The position numbers were made by a program, and so were the translations under genes. Below, piece by piece: positions 22,531 through 33,269 of a DNA stretch of 33,415 bases. Source of the DNA: JBFMDN01 sp040753915 (GTDB taxonomy: Bacteria; Desulfobacterota; Desulfomonilia; Desulfomonilales; Desulfomonilaceae); NCBI GenBank assembly GCA_040753915.1, contig JBFMDN010000063.1, positions 1-33,415 of the forward strand, written 5' to 3'. Position 1 is the stretch's first letter. Every line of letters starts with the position of its first letter. Under the pieces are notes generated by a model. The model was given only the letters and a program-made list of their open reading frames with translations, did not search any database and was not told the DNA's origin.

Positions 22531-24879
22531 ATGATGACTGACGATAAGCTTCATAATCTCTTAACAAACAGCATGAGTGACTTGGAGCTGCACGCGGTCC
22601 TTGAAGAGGTGGCCGCGCATGCGCTCTCTGTTCCAGGCCGAGAGAAAGTTATTGCATCCCAGCCCGAGTCGGACGTTGACGCTATCCAGGCAGGACTGGA
22701 TCTCGTTTCTCAGTTGCTGGAGTTTGTCGGCCTCGATGGGGCGCTAGGCCTTTCCGACCTGATTCCGTTGGAAGGGATGTTGGAGAGGATCGACAATCCT
22801 GCAGTAATTCTTGAGCCTGAAGAGATTCTCGCTGTGGGTGACATGCTGGCCGCGTGTGCAAATATCGGTAATCGCCTCGGACGGCTTGAGGACCGTTACG
22901 CGCTACTGCGGGCTCAAGGGAAAAAACTTATTCCCCTGCGCTCCCTTCGGTCCCGTATAGCACAGGTTTTCGATGAGCACGGGCTTGTACGGTCGTCTGC
23001 GAGCCCGGAGCTGTCCCGCATTCGAGACCGCATCCGGTCTGTGCGGCAACGAATTCATAAACGATTGGAGGGCATCGTTCGCGATAGGGATCTTGCCCGC
23101 ATTGTGCAAGAGGACTACGTCACCATGCGCAATGACAGGTACGTGGTCCTTCTCAGGCCCGAATTCAAGGGTATGCTGGACGGCATCGTTCATGACCATT
23201 CCCGAAGCGGAGCATCGGTGTACGTCGAGCCGCTGGAAGTGGTCGAGCACAACAATGAGGTGGCATCTCTCCTGGACGAGGAGCGTGAGGAAATCCGCAC
23301 AATCCTGAAGGAGCTCACGGATAATATTCGAGAGGCAAAGGAAGAGCTTCTGCTCGACTACCATACCCTTTCATTTCTCGACGCGTACCAGGCTCGTGCT
23401 CTGTACGGACGCGAAACCTCTTCGGTTGCCCCTGAAATCGGCGATAACGGTTTTCGCATCAAACGAGCGCGACATCCGCTGCTGATTGCTGCAGGAATCC
23501 ACGTTGTTCCCATGGACGTTGTTCAAGATAGCGATACGCTGTGCACGGTTATCAGCGGAGCCAACATGGGCGGAAAGACCGTGGCCCTGAAGATCGCCGG
23601 GCTGTTTCCGCTGATGGCTCGCTGCGCCCTTCTTCTTCCAGCAGACGAGGGAACGCGCATCCAGCCCTTTGCGAGGATAATGGCCGATATTGGAGAAGAG
23701 CAGGACATAAGGGGTCATGTCTCCTCGTTTTCGGGCCACATGGCCAGGATCAAGGAAATTATGGACAAGGCCGGGGCCGAGGACTTGGTGTTGCTCGATG
23801 AATTGGGGGGAGCCACCGATCCGGACGAGGGTTCCGCCCTGGCAATGGCCATTATGGACGAGCTCGCGAGAAGAAGGACCAGAACGGTCGTAACCACTCA
23901 TCTCACTCAGCTTAAGGCTTACGCTCTGGGAAAAACGGATGCGAGAAACGTGAGTGTGGAATTCCATCCCGAGACATTGGAGCCTACATACAAGTTGCTT
24001 TACGACCTCCCGGGAGAATCCCATGCCATAGAGACGGCTGAACGAATGGGCATGCCGCAAACCGTTATTGCAGCGGCGAGAAGCTATGCCAACGTTGCTG
24101 CAGGCGGGAGCACGCGCCTCCTCCAGACCCTCCGAACAAAGCTCTCGGACGTTGAAGAGCTTCGCCGAGAGCTGGAGGAAAAACAGAGAGTTCTTGATGC
24201 CGAATTGGCAGATTTGAGGGAGAGCCGAGAGAAGGTCATCGACGAGCTCCGGCTCCGGGCTCGCGACACTTTGCGCAAGGCCGAAAAAGAGGTTGCTGAC
24301 CTGGTGCAATCCCTCAAAGAAGGTAAGATCAGGCGAGGGCCAAGGCCGCGAGAGCTTTTCAAGGCGCTGAGGGAGCAGGTTGCCGCAGATCTCGGAACGT
24401 CCCTGGAAAGAGAGACGGAGCCACCGGCTGTCGGCACGCCGGTGAAGATTGTCTCGCTCGGCCGGCAGGGCACGATCAAGAGCGTGTTGGATAGGAGGCG
24501 CGTCGAGGTCAGAGCGGGGAATGTGACCATCGTCGCTTCAGTGGACGATCTCGTCCCCATGGGGATAGCTCCTCCCAAAAAAAATACTTTCAAAGAACCG
24601 CCAATTGGGGTAGATATCCCCTTTGCCACCCCTCAGTGGGAGGTGAACGTGATCGGTCACAGGGTTGAGGACGCTCTTCCCGTTGTAGAAAAAGCGCTTA
24701 ATTCCGCCATCCTAGGAGGATTGCCGTCCCTGCGAATCATACACGGCAAAGGCACGGGGCGCCTCAGAAAGGCGGTATGGGATTACCTGTCGGAGCATTC
24801 TCTGGTCAGGAGCTACCGCATTGGCGAGCCCCGCGAAGGGGGGGAGGGTGCCACGATTGTGGAGGTAGGGTCAGACTGA
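22531..24879 (+). CDS. mutS2: Endonuclease MutS2
   Basis: 782 aa, MutS family without the mismatch-recognition domain. It acts on recombination intermediates or collided ribosomes depending on the species. The core/clamp runs to about residue 310. The ATPase has Walker A SGANMGGKTVALK and Walker B LVLLDELGGATDPDEGSALA, then VVTTHLTQLKAYA. A long coiled coil follows at about 530-600 (VEELRRELEEKQRVLDAELA). The C-terminal Smr domain has RIIHGKGTGRLRKAV, but its usual LDLRG/LDLHG motif reads VNVIG, so the acidic residue needed for nuclease activity is Asn. There is no good ribosome site at ATG 22531 or 22534; ATG 22573 is an alternative. dnaG follows 43 bp downstream. Confidence 0.95.
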   Translation: MMTDDKLHNLLTNSMSDLELHAVLEEVAAHALSVPGREKVIASQPESDVDAIQAGLDLVSQLLEFVGLDGALGLSDLIPLEGMLERIDNPAVILEPEEILAVGDMLAACANIGNRLGRLEDRYALLRAQGKKLIPLRSLRSRIAQVFDEHGLVRSSASPELSRIRDRIRSVRQRIHKRLEGIVRDRDLARIVQEDYVTMRNDRYVVLLRPEFKGMLDGIVHDHSRSGASVYVEPLEVVEHNNEVASLLDEEREEIRTILKELTDNIREAKEELLLDYHTLSFLDAYQARALYGRETSSVAPEIGDNGFRIKRARHPLLIAAGIHVVPMDVVQDSDTLCTVISGANMGGKTVALKIAGLFPLMARCALLLPADEGTRIQPFARIMADIGEEQDIRGHVSSFSGHMARIKEIMDKAGAEDLVLLDELGGATDPDEGSALAMAIMDELARRRTRTVVTTHLTQLKAYALGKTDARNVSVEFHPETLEPTYKLLYDLPGESHAIETAERMGMPQTVIAAARSYANVAAGGSTRLLQTLRTKLSDVEELRRELEEKQRVLDAELADLRESREKVIDELRLRARDTLRKAEKEVADLVQSLKEGKIRRGPRPRELFKALREQVAADLGTSLERETEPPAVGTPVKIVSLGRQGTIKSVLDRRRVEVRAGNVTIVASVDDLVPMGIAPPKKNTFKEPPIGVDIPFATPQWEVNVIGHRVEDALPVVEKALNSAILGGLPSLRIIHGKGTGRLRKAVWDYLSEHSLVRSYRIGEPREGGEGATIVEVGSD

Positions 24880-24922
24880 CGATGCTCGACTGGTATCCAT
24901 TTCTTATCCGTATTAGAGCCTT

Positions 24923-26677
24923 ATGAAAATTCCAGAATCGAAAATAGCCGAGGTGGCCGCGGCCGCTGATATTGTACAGGTCATTTCCCAGTACGTTGAT
25001 CTGAAGAAAGCCGGAAAAGACTATCGCGGGCTATGCCCGTTCCACGGCGATACGGACCCGTCCTTCTACGTTTCTCCCCAGAAAGGGATTTTTCATTGCT
25101 TTGGATGTGCTGTGGGCGGGAGCGTGTTCAACTTCCTCATGAAGATGGAAAACATGTCTTTCGTGGAAGCCGTACGGGTCCTGGCCTCGCGGTACGGGGT
25201 GCCTTTTCAATTCGAGTCTGGGACGGCCAGGTCCAGGGACGAACGGAATCGTCTCGGCGAGGCCTTAAGCGTCGCCCTCGATCATTTTCAGGAAAATCTC
25301 GTTTCCAGCGCGCAGGCCCGCGATTATCTCTCGGAGCGGGGGGTAGGAGAAGAGTGGATTGATCGCATTGGCTTCGGCTTTGCGCAGGATTCGTGGGACG
25401 CGCTGTATCAACGGCTCGCTGCTGTAGGAGTGTCACCCAAAGACGCAGTGTCCGCGGGGTTGATCAGGAAGAAGATGGGGGGTGGCTATTACGATTACTT
25501 TAGGTCGCGAATCATGATCCCAATTCGCGATATCAACGGCAACCTCGTTGCCTTCGGGGGCCGCATCTTCGGGGAGGGAGAGCCGAAATATCTCAATTCC
25601 CCCGAGTCGGAGCTTTTCCGCAAGCGCTCCGTCCTCTTCGGGCTCGACGGAGCCAAGACAGCAGTCCGGAGGGAAGGATTCTTTTTGGTCGTCGAAGGAT
25701 ACTTCGACCAACTGTCTCTGAGGATACACGGAATTGAAAATGCGGTGGCTCCGTTGGGAACTGCGCTGGGGCCTGAGCAAGTGCGAATGATGAAACGTTT
25801 TTCCTCGGAAGTGGTCACAGTGTTTGATGGGGACGACGCCGGAATTCGCGCAGTGAAGCGAGCCATTCCCACATTTCTTGCAGAGGGAGTAGAACCTCGG
25901 TGTGTGATTCTCACTGAAGACAAAGACCCGGACGAAGCCATCCGAAGACTTGGAGTGGACGGTTTTCGCAGACTTGTGAACAGCAGCGTAAGTATGATCG
26001 ATTTCTTGCTGGACAGTCTGGCTTCGCAGTACGACCTCAACTCGCTTCAGGGAAGAAATTTAGCATTGGAAGAGTGTCTGCCGGTGCTCAGGCGGATTGC
26101 GGATTCGAAAGAGCGCGATTATTTTATAGAGAGGTGCTCATCGAGGATCCGGGTGCGGGAAGAGCGCATCCGACGTATGGTTTTCTGCTCTAACAACGCG
26201 GGCGGGGAAGTGGCCAAACCGCTGCAGAACAGGACACTCTTCGACTTTCCCGCAGACGAGAGAAACGTCGTGCGTGGAATGTTGCTGAGAGAGGGGTTCA
26301 TTGATCGTGTCATCGAGCGTGGCGCTCTGAAGGACATGGAAGATCCGGTCTTGGTTTCTCTTGGCCGTATGATGGTTGCATTCCGGGAACAGCACGGGGG
26401 GTTTGATCCAAGGACCTTTTGCCATTCCCTGGAAGACGATACGTTGGCGTCGTTGGTAGCGGGATGGCTCAAGCCACGGCCGGAAGAAGATGATCTGAGG
26501 CCCGAAGTTGACGGCGACCGAGTCATTGAACAGTCTTTGGACTGCATTACTCATCGGAGGATTACCAGGCGCAAAGCAGAAATCCAGGAACGACTGAAAA
26601 AGTGCTCACCCGATTCTCTGGAGTTCACCGAGCTAGCCCAGGAGCTATGGGCCATTGGGCAGCGCTTGCACAAGTAG
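24923..26677 (+). CDS. dnaG: DNA primase DnaG
   Basis: 584 aa; makes RNA primers at the replication fork. The N-terminal CHC2 zinc domain has Cys38, His41, Cys59 and Cys62 (CPFHGDTDPSF...FHCFGC). The catalytic core follows with YFRSRIMIPIRDINGNLVAF and GGRIFGEGEPKYLNSPES. The Toprim domain has the conserved Glu in FLVVEGYFDQL and the acidic TVFDGDDAG and EDKDPDEAI. The C-terminal part is a helicase-binding-like helical region. It sits upstream of rpoD, as in the classical macromolecular synthesis operon, but without rpsU and with mutS2 ahead. The ribosome site is poor. Confidence 0.96.
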   Translation: MKIPESKIAEVAAAADIVQVISQYVDLKKAGKDYRGLCPFHGDTDPSFYVSPQKGIFHCFGCAVGGSVFNFLMKMENMSFVEAVRVLASRYGVPFQFESGTARSRDERNRLGEALSVALDHFQENLVSSAQARDYLSERGVGEEWIDRIGFGFAQDSWDALYQRLAAVGVSPKDAVSAGLIRKKMGGGYYDYFRSRIMIPIRDINGNLVAFGGRIFGEGEPKYLNSPESELFRKRSVLFGLDGAKTAVRREGFFLVVEGYFDQLSLRIHGIENAVAPLGTALGPEQVRMMKRFSSEVVTVFDGDDAGIRAVKRAIPTFLAEGVEPRCVILTEDKDPDEAIRRLGVDGFRRLVNSSVSMIDFLLDSLASQYDLNSLQGRNLALEECLPVLRRIADSKERDYFIERCSSRIRVREERIRRMVFCSNNAGGEVAKPLQNRTLFDFPADERNVVRGMLLREGFIDRVIERGALKDMEDPVLVSLGRMMVAFREQHGGFDPRTFCHSLEDDTLASLVAGWLKPRPEEDDLRPEVDGDRVIEQSLDCITHRRITRRKAEIQERLKKCSPDSLEFTELAQELWAIGQRLHK

Positions 26678-26772
26678 GCCTCATGGCGAGAGAAACTTTC
26701 ATGAGTGCGGTGAAGCAGATCAATCGATTGTGGGTGCAGAGCAGAAGATGCGGTCGAAAGAATTCGGCCGCC

Positions 26773-26810
26773 CAGGCGCCGCTTTACTTCTCCGATTCTC
26801 CAGGCGCCTG
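26773..26810. repeat. 8-bp inverted repeat in the dnaG-rpoD spacer
   Basis: caggcgcc (26773-26780) pairs with ggcgcctg (26803-26810) across 22 bases. The right arm is part of the 10-bp palindrome caggcgcctg. It lies in the 188-bp non-coding spacer, which could hold an internal control point for rpoD. Confidence 0.4.
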
Positions 26811-26865
26811 TCCCGAGGGCTCGTACGAGCACCAGGGGAACACTATTGTGAGGAGAAGTCAGTGA

Positions 26866-28644
<1,779 letters not shown>

Positions 28645-28661
28645 TCCAGGGGTCCCCGATA

Positions 28662-29906
28662 ATGCTGGCTGACAGAAACTCGAAACCGAAAGTACGTCCT
28701 GTTGAGCCTGTGCCTGTTGTGATGGACGGCAAGCAGGTCGTTGCCTTGAAGGATCCGCTCCAACTGAGCGATCGCATGCTGTGCGTCACCAGAGAAACGC
28801 TTGCGGTGATCGCAATGCTTGACGGCCGGCATTCCCTTCTGGATATCCAGGCTACGCTGTCTGCCCAGGCCAGACGTATTGTGTTCATGGACGACATCGT
28901 CGCTCTTGTGCAGCGCCTCGATGAGGCGAACCTGCTCGAGGGCGAGCGGTTCCAGGAGGCATATCGGGCGCATGTCGCTGAGTACCGCAAGTTGCCATGC
29001 AGGCCGGCTTCCCATGCCGGATTAAGCTACGCCGGCAGCCGGGAGGCCCTGCAGGAAGAGCTCAAGGCCTTCTTCACGGGAGATGGTGGTCCGGGAGAGC
29101 CTGATCTTTTCTCCGAGCATCGGCGTCCCCTGGGGCTCATCGCTCCCCATATCGACGTGCGGGCAGGAGGAAAGTGCTTCGCGTGGGGGTACCATGCCCT
29201 GTCAAGCGGCCAGCCTTCCGATGTCTACGTGATCCTGGGAACCGGCCATTCAGGGGTGGAAAAGATGTTCACCGCGACCACCCTTGACTTCCAGACTCCG
29301 TTAGGCATCGTAGAAACTGATCGAGAGCTTCTCGGGCTCCTTTCGGAGGAGCTGGGCAGAGACGCGGCAGAGGAAGAGATCCTCCACGCCCAGGAGCACG
29401 TTATTGAATTTCAGACCATCTTTCTGCAGTATGTGTTTGGCCAACGGCATCGATTCAAGATCCTCCCAGTGCTGTGCTTCCTGTCTCACCACGTGTTTGA
29501 CGATGCACGCGCTTATCCAGAGCTCCAGAACCAATTTCAGGAGTTTTGTATGGCGCTGCGGGCTGCCTGTGAGGCGCGGTCCCAGTCGGTCTGTTTTATA
29601 GCGAGCGCGGATCTGGATCACATCGGGCCGAGGTACGGGGATCGCTTCATCCCCCATCCGGGAACGGTGCGAGATATCCTGGAGAAAGACGAGCAAATGC
29701 TCCGCGCGCTCGAGAAAATCGACGTCAACACGTTCGTCAGGCACGTCATACGGGAGAATGATTCACGGCGCATTTGCGGCTTCTCGCCCATCATCACAAT
29801 GCTGCACTGCATGGATGCTACGGAGGGCAAGCTGCTGCATCTGGATTTCGCTCAGGTGGACGACAGGAACTCCTTCGTAAGCTTTACCTCCATGATATTC
29901 CATTGA
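28662..29906 (+). CDS. amrB: AmmeMemoRadiSam system protein B (Memo family) with N-terminal PqqD-like domain
   Basis: 414 aa. The C-terminal ~275 residues are a Memo-family domain: GLIAPHIDVRAGGKCFAWGY, VILGTGHSG, EHVIEFQTIFLQYVFG, IASADLDHIGPRYG and RRICGFSPIITML. The His of APH, the His of GTGHSG and the Cys of ICG match positions that bind metal in human Memo1. Residues ~30-97 look like a PqqD/RRE-type winged helix (RMLCVTRETLAVIAMLDGRH, IVALVQRLDEANLLEG). In other genomes this protein is encoded with an AMMECR1 protein and a radical SAM enzyme; neither is adjacent here. ATG 28662 has AGGGG about ten bases upstream; GTG 28641 overlaps the rpoD stop but lacks a site. The biochemical role is unknown. 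Confidence 0.88.
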   Translation: MLADRNSKPKVRPVEPVPVVMDGKQVVALKDPLQLSDRMLCVTRETLAVIAMLDGRHSLLDIQATLSAQARRIVFMDDIVALVQRLDEANLLEGERFQEAYRAHVAEYRKLPCRPASHAGLSYAGSREALQEELKAFFTGDGGPGEPDLFSEHRRPLGLIAPHIDVRAGGKCFAWGYHALSSGQPSDVYVILGTGHSGVEKMFTATTLDFQTPLGIVETDRELLGLLSEELGRDAAEEEILHAQEHVIEFQTIFLQYVFGQRHRFKILPVLCFLSHHVFDDARAYPELQNQFQEFCMALRAACEARSQSVCFIASADLDHIGPRYGDRFIPHPGTVRDILEKDEQMLRALEKIDVNTFVRHVIRENDSRRICGFSPIITMLHCMDATEGKLLHLDFAQVDDRNSFVSFTSMIFH

Positions 29907-30022
29907 GCCCGGTGCTGTAGGAGCATCAACGGACGCCCTCCTTCGATGGGGTGCCAACGGCAATCCCAGGGCGTGCGTCGCCCACCTCTACCATTCTGGA
30001 ATTTCCATAGGAGCTGGACTGC

Positions 30023-31534
30023 ATGAAGCATTTCTGGATTCTCATCCTACTGGCGCTCGTCTCTGGCCCGGCGCCGGATGCATGGTGTGCGGACCATGCC
30101 AACAATTCGATAATCGAAACACAGGTCCTCAGAATCTTCGCAACCAAGCGATCGGGATACTACCACAAGCCATGGAAGAGCCCAGATTTCTCCAGCGTGA
30201 AAGCAAGCGGTTTTTTCTTTAAGGACGACCGCATTTTCCCAGGTGAGCGAGGGCTTATCCTCACGAACGCCCACGCGGTTTCACAGGCTCAGATCATCAA
30301 AGTGTCCAATGGTAGGGAAAAACGCCGGTACGACGTGCGGATCGTCGGCGTCTGCAACACCGCGGATTTCGCGATCGTGCAAATGCAGCCCGAGGATCTG
30401 GAAACGTACGAGAAACGCAATGGAACAATCCAGCCCCTGGAGCTCGGCGATAGCGATGAGTTACGGGTAGGGGACAAAGTCCTTGGATGGGGCTACCCCC
30501 TGGGAGGGGAACGGATCAGCAAGTCCGAGCAGGGAGAAATCAGCCGGATAGAGGTAAATAGGTACGCATATTCCGGCGACCGATGGCTCATGGTCCAGGC
30601 CTCCCTCCAGCAAAATCAGGGAAATTCCGGAGGGCCGGTCCTCAAGGACGGAAAAGTCGTCGGCATATCCTTCCAGGGAATGAGCGCCTCAGACCGAATC
30701 AACTACTTCATACCCATTAATCTGGTCAAAAAGCTTTCCTCTGTTCTTGACCACCAGGAAAAGATCCCACAGTGGTTGTACATAGCTCAATTCCTCTTTC
30801 CCCGGTTGAAGGACTACTACGGACTGGGCCCGGATCAGGGAGGAGTCCTCCTGGATTATGTGATTCCCGGTGGGGGACCTCATCTTTTCGGATTGCGGTC
30901 CGGGGACATCCTCATTGAGATCGAAGGGAGAGAAATAGATAATTTCGGGGAAATCTTCTTCGAACCGCTCGCACAGCGGGTGTTCTTCGGGGAAGTGATC
31001 AACCGTAAGCTGGTAGGGGATGACCTGAAGGTAAAGGTTATCCGGGACGGAACCGTGAAGGAGATTCAAGGTCCAGTGGGGCCCGGGCTGCCGCGGCTCG
31101 TGTCCCGGATCTTCACCACTCCCAATTACTTCGTGTTCGGAGGCGTGGGCTTTGTGGAGCTGACCCTCAACTGCATCGACAACCTGGGGAAGTCCGGTAC
31201 CGAATTCCGCGAACGGTACGCTTCGGAATATCCGGATAAGCCGTACGAAAAGGTGGTGATCATATCCGAAATTTTTCCCGAATACGGGCTCGTGGACACG
31301 TCCCCGTTCCTCAAGCGGGTGGAAAAGATCGACGGAGAGGAGGTTCTGAATATCGAGCACCTGTACAACACCATCAACTCCCTGCGAGAACAAGGGAAAA
31401 AAAAGGTGATGCTGGAAATCCAGGGGAGGGTGCGTTTGCCGCTCGATCTGGAGCAGGCGGATCAATTGGACGCGCAGATCAAAGAGAACTATGGGATCCT
31501 GTACATGAAATCTCCCGACGGGTTCCGGAAGTGA
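30023..31534 (+). CDS. Secreted trypsin-like serine protease with PDZ domains (Deg/HtrA-like)
   Basis: 503 aa. A signal peptide (residues 1-22, ending DAWCA) sends it to the periplasm. The protease domain has His84 (TNAHAVS), Asp115 (NTADFAIVQ) and Ser202 (QGNSGGPVLKDG), a complete triad. A PDZ domain follows at about 270-350 (GGVLLDYVIPGGG, LRSGDILIEIEGREIDNFGE) and a second PDZ-like region near 420-490 (VEKIDGEEVLNIEHLYNTIN). The arrangement, with a distant second PDZ, resembles the Deg9/Deg10-type proteases more than classical DegP. A role in envelope protein quality control is likely. AGGAG lies 11 bases before ATG 30023. A 116-bp gap separates it from amrB. Confidence 0.93.
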   Translation: MKHFWILILLALVSGPAPDAWCADHANNSIIETQVLRIFATKRSGYYHKPWKSPDFSSVKASGFFFKDDRIFPGERGLILTNAHAVSQAQIIKVSNGREKRRYDVRIVGVCNTADFAIVQMQPEDLETYEKRNGTIQPLELGDSDELRVGDKVLGWGYPLGGERISKSEQGEISRIEVNRYAYSGDRWLMVQASLQQNQGNSGGPVLKDGKVVGISFQGMSASDRINYFIPINLVKKLSSVLDHQEKIPQWLYIAQFLFPRLKDYYGLGPDQGGVLLDYVIPGGGPHLFGLRSGDILIEIEGREIDNFGEIFFEPLAQRVFFGEVINRKLVGDDLKVKVIRDGTVKEIQGPVGPGLPRLVSRIFTTPNYFVFGGVGFVELTLNCIDNLGKSGTEFRERYASEYPDKPYEKVVIISEIFPEYGLVDTSPFLKRVEKIDGEEVLNIEHLYNTINSLREQGKKKVMLEIQGRVRLPLDLEQADQLDAQIKENYGILYMKSPDGFRK

Positions 31535-31627
31535 AATGGGAGAGATGCAGGGCTTTGAACCGGGGTTTTGTTGTGACATGTTGCTTTAATAATGGAGATG
31601 AAGATTCCGTAAATACTAAACTATTTC

Positions 31628-31657
31628 TTGACTTAATAAAAACCTTTGTGATATAAA
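31628..31657 (+). promoter_or_regulatory. Promoter for the outer-membrane protein gene
   Basis: TTGACT (31628-31633), an 18-base spacer and TATAAA (31652-31657), in an AT-rich gap about 90 bases before the gene start. A GATATA shifted by two is an alternative -10. Confidence 0.55.
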
Positions 31658-31742
31658 TTTATCAGCCTGATTGGCTAATGCGATGGTTGAGATTATTGGA
31701 GTTCGTCTCAAAACCGAAAATCCGACACCGCAAGGATATCTC

Positions 31743-33146
31743 ATGAAACTCCGGACCTGTACCGCCGCTCTCGTCTCTTTCGTCTTCGGGATCCTCGGTG
31801 CTGCAGCACCCACCCCGACTTTGGCACAGATGTACCCCCAGCCGCCTATCATGGCCCCGTACACACCGGGATTTAACCTCGGCGTCTTCTATGTCAATGC
31901 CGGCGTGAAATTCCGCAACCTCCAGACCGTGCGCACCAAGATCGAGCCGCATAGCGTGCAGCAATTGCTCGAGCTGGGCACTGTCCCGTTCGGGCCCAAT
32001 ACAGAGGGAACTATATTATATCCGTATGATGCTGCGGCTGCTCTTCCGACGGGAAACCCTGCAGACCCGCCGAATGTCTCGGGCATTTGGCCGTATGACG
32101 ACGGAGGCATCGATCCGAGAAATCCGGGTGACGAGGCGAACGACACTTCCTTTTCCCCGCCAGCCCTTGGATTGGGACACTACAACGTGCCGCCCTCCAG
32201 CGTTGGATTCTTCAATGTCTCCACACCGGCAGTGCAGACGGACAATAATGGAGGCATATATTCTGAGACTACCGCAGTGACGCTTTCCAGGCGAATCGAT
32301 GGGTCTTTGGGAGAGGTGCCCAGCCGGGGTTTCACTACTACGTCAGGGCACGAGACCACGATCGCGTTTACCGATAAGATTTGGACCCCGTGGCTTGAAT
32401 TCGGTTACCGAGCCTCCAGCTATTTTGATTGCATATTTGGGGTTTCCGGATTTAACAACAGCAATGTGTTCCAGCGAGGCTACCTTGTTCAAGCGCAATT
32501 GTACAGAAGGACATTCAAAGACACCTACTTCTTCGAGTCTTCCAATAGCGACCAAGTCTGGATGGGTAATTTCAGCTCGCGCATACTGAGCACCGCGACC
32601 AATCCCGATCGGACAAAATTCTATGTCATCTACCCTGCTGGCAGAGCCGGCGGCCTCAATCTTCCAACCCGTACGTTTTACTTCCTGCCAGATCCCACGG
32701 TGGCGGCTATCCCGGCAGAGGAGATCATATACAATCGCATTGACTTCACAGCCATTGAATTCAAGAGCGGTGGACGGAGCTGGTTCCCCCTGTACGGAAT
32801 GGGTGAGATAGGGACGTCCCTCGGGGTGCTCGTAACACCGATGCCTGTCACCATAGTGAACAGCAGCAGAGTGGTCGCATTGGTGGACAACGCTGATGCT
32901 GGCGTGACCGCAGGCGATACTCTGATAAACATTGCGGACAAGCACGAGGAGTTCTGGTTTTGGAGAAACCTCGGTCTGTTCGTAGGACTGGACCTGCGCC
33001 TTTCCACGGGCCGATTTTTCGCCCAGTCCGCAGTTGAATACGACTGGTATCCGGTGGACAACGAATATAAGGATTTCCCTGGGGTCACGAACACGATCAA
33101 CATAGGCGGCGTGAACGCCACCTTTACTGCAGGCGCATTCTTCTGA
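31743..33146 (+). CDS. Putative outer-membrane beta-barrel protein
   Basis: 467 aa, family not recognised. ATG 31743 has AAGGA about 7 bases upstream and gives a typical signal peptide (MKLRTCTAALVSFVFGILGA, probable cut after PTLA). The mature protein begins with proline-rich MYPQPPIMAPYTPG. It continues with alternating aromatic/polar strands (LNLPTRTFYFLPD, LFVGLDLRLSTGRFFAQSAV, YDWYPVDNEYKDF) and ends in NATFTAGAFF; a terminal Phe in such a strand is the usual beta-barrel assembly signal. A glycine/proline-rich loop near residues 80-150 is poorly ordered. Ligand or transport role unknown. It has its own promoter. Confidence 0.75.
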   Translation: MKLRTCTAALVSFVFGILGAAAPTPTLAQMYPQPPIMAPYTPGFNLGVFYVNAGVKFRNLQTVRTKIEPHSVQQLLELGTVPFGPNTEGTILYPYDAAAALPTGNPADPPNVSGIWPYDDGGIDPRNPGDEANDTSFSPPALGLGHYNVPPSSVGFFNVSTPAVQTDNNGGIYSETTAVTLSRRIDGSLGEVPSRGFTTTSGHETTIAFTDKIWTPWLEFGYRASSYFDCIFGVSGFNNSNVFQRGYLVQAQLYRRTFKDTYFFESSNSDQVWMGNFSSRILSTATNPDRTKFYVIYPAGRAGGLNLPTRTFYFLPDPTVAAIPAEEIIYNRIDFTAIEFKSGGRSWFPLYGMGEIGTSLGVLVTPMPVTIVNSSRVVALVDNADAGVTAGDTLINIADKHEEFWFWRNLGLFVGLDLRLSTGRFFAQSAVEYDWYPVDNEYKDFPGVTNTINIGGVNATFTAGAFF

Positions 33147-33176
33147 TATCCCCCGCGTGCTTCCTCTCACCAACAG

Positions 33177-33221
33177 CCGGCCGGTCCGTGGCCTCGCTTG
33201 GCGATACCACGGACCGGCCGG
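33177..33221. repeat. Perfect 15-bp inverted repeat after the outer-membrane protein gene
   Basis: ccggccggtccgtgg (33177-33191) pairs exactly with ccacggaccggccgg (33207-33221) around a 15-base loop. It follows the stop codon by 30 bases but lacks a T-run, so it is a strong transcript-end hairpin or factor-dependent stop rather than a classic intrinsic terminator. Confidence 0.65.
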
Positions 33222-33231
33222 TTCGCGTGAG

Positions 33232-33260
33232 GCCCTACTGCGTCATTTCCATTGTAGGGC
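33232..33260. repeat. 7-bp inverted repeat with 15-nt loop
   Basis: gccctac (33232-33238) pairs with gtagggc (33254-33260). It lies between the 15-bp hairpin and the second MITE-like copy. No T-run follows. Confidence 0.45.
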
Positions 33261-33269
33261 AGGCTTTCT

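Noticed and set aside
23371..24309. A 312-codon minus-strand frame opposite mutS2
   Set aside because: Antisense shadow of the ATPase region; no motif.
30689..31579. A 296-codon minus-strand frame opposite the protease gene
   Set aside because: Antisense to the PDZ region, no signal or motif.
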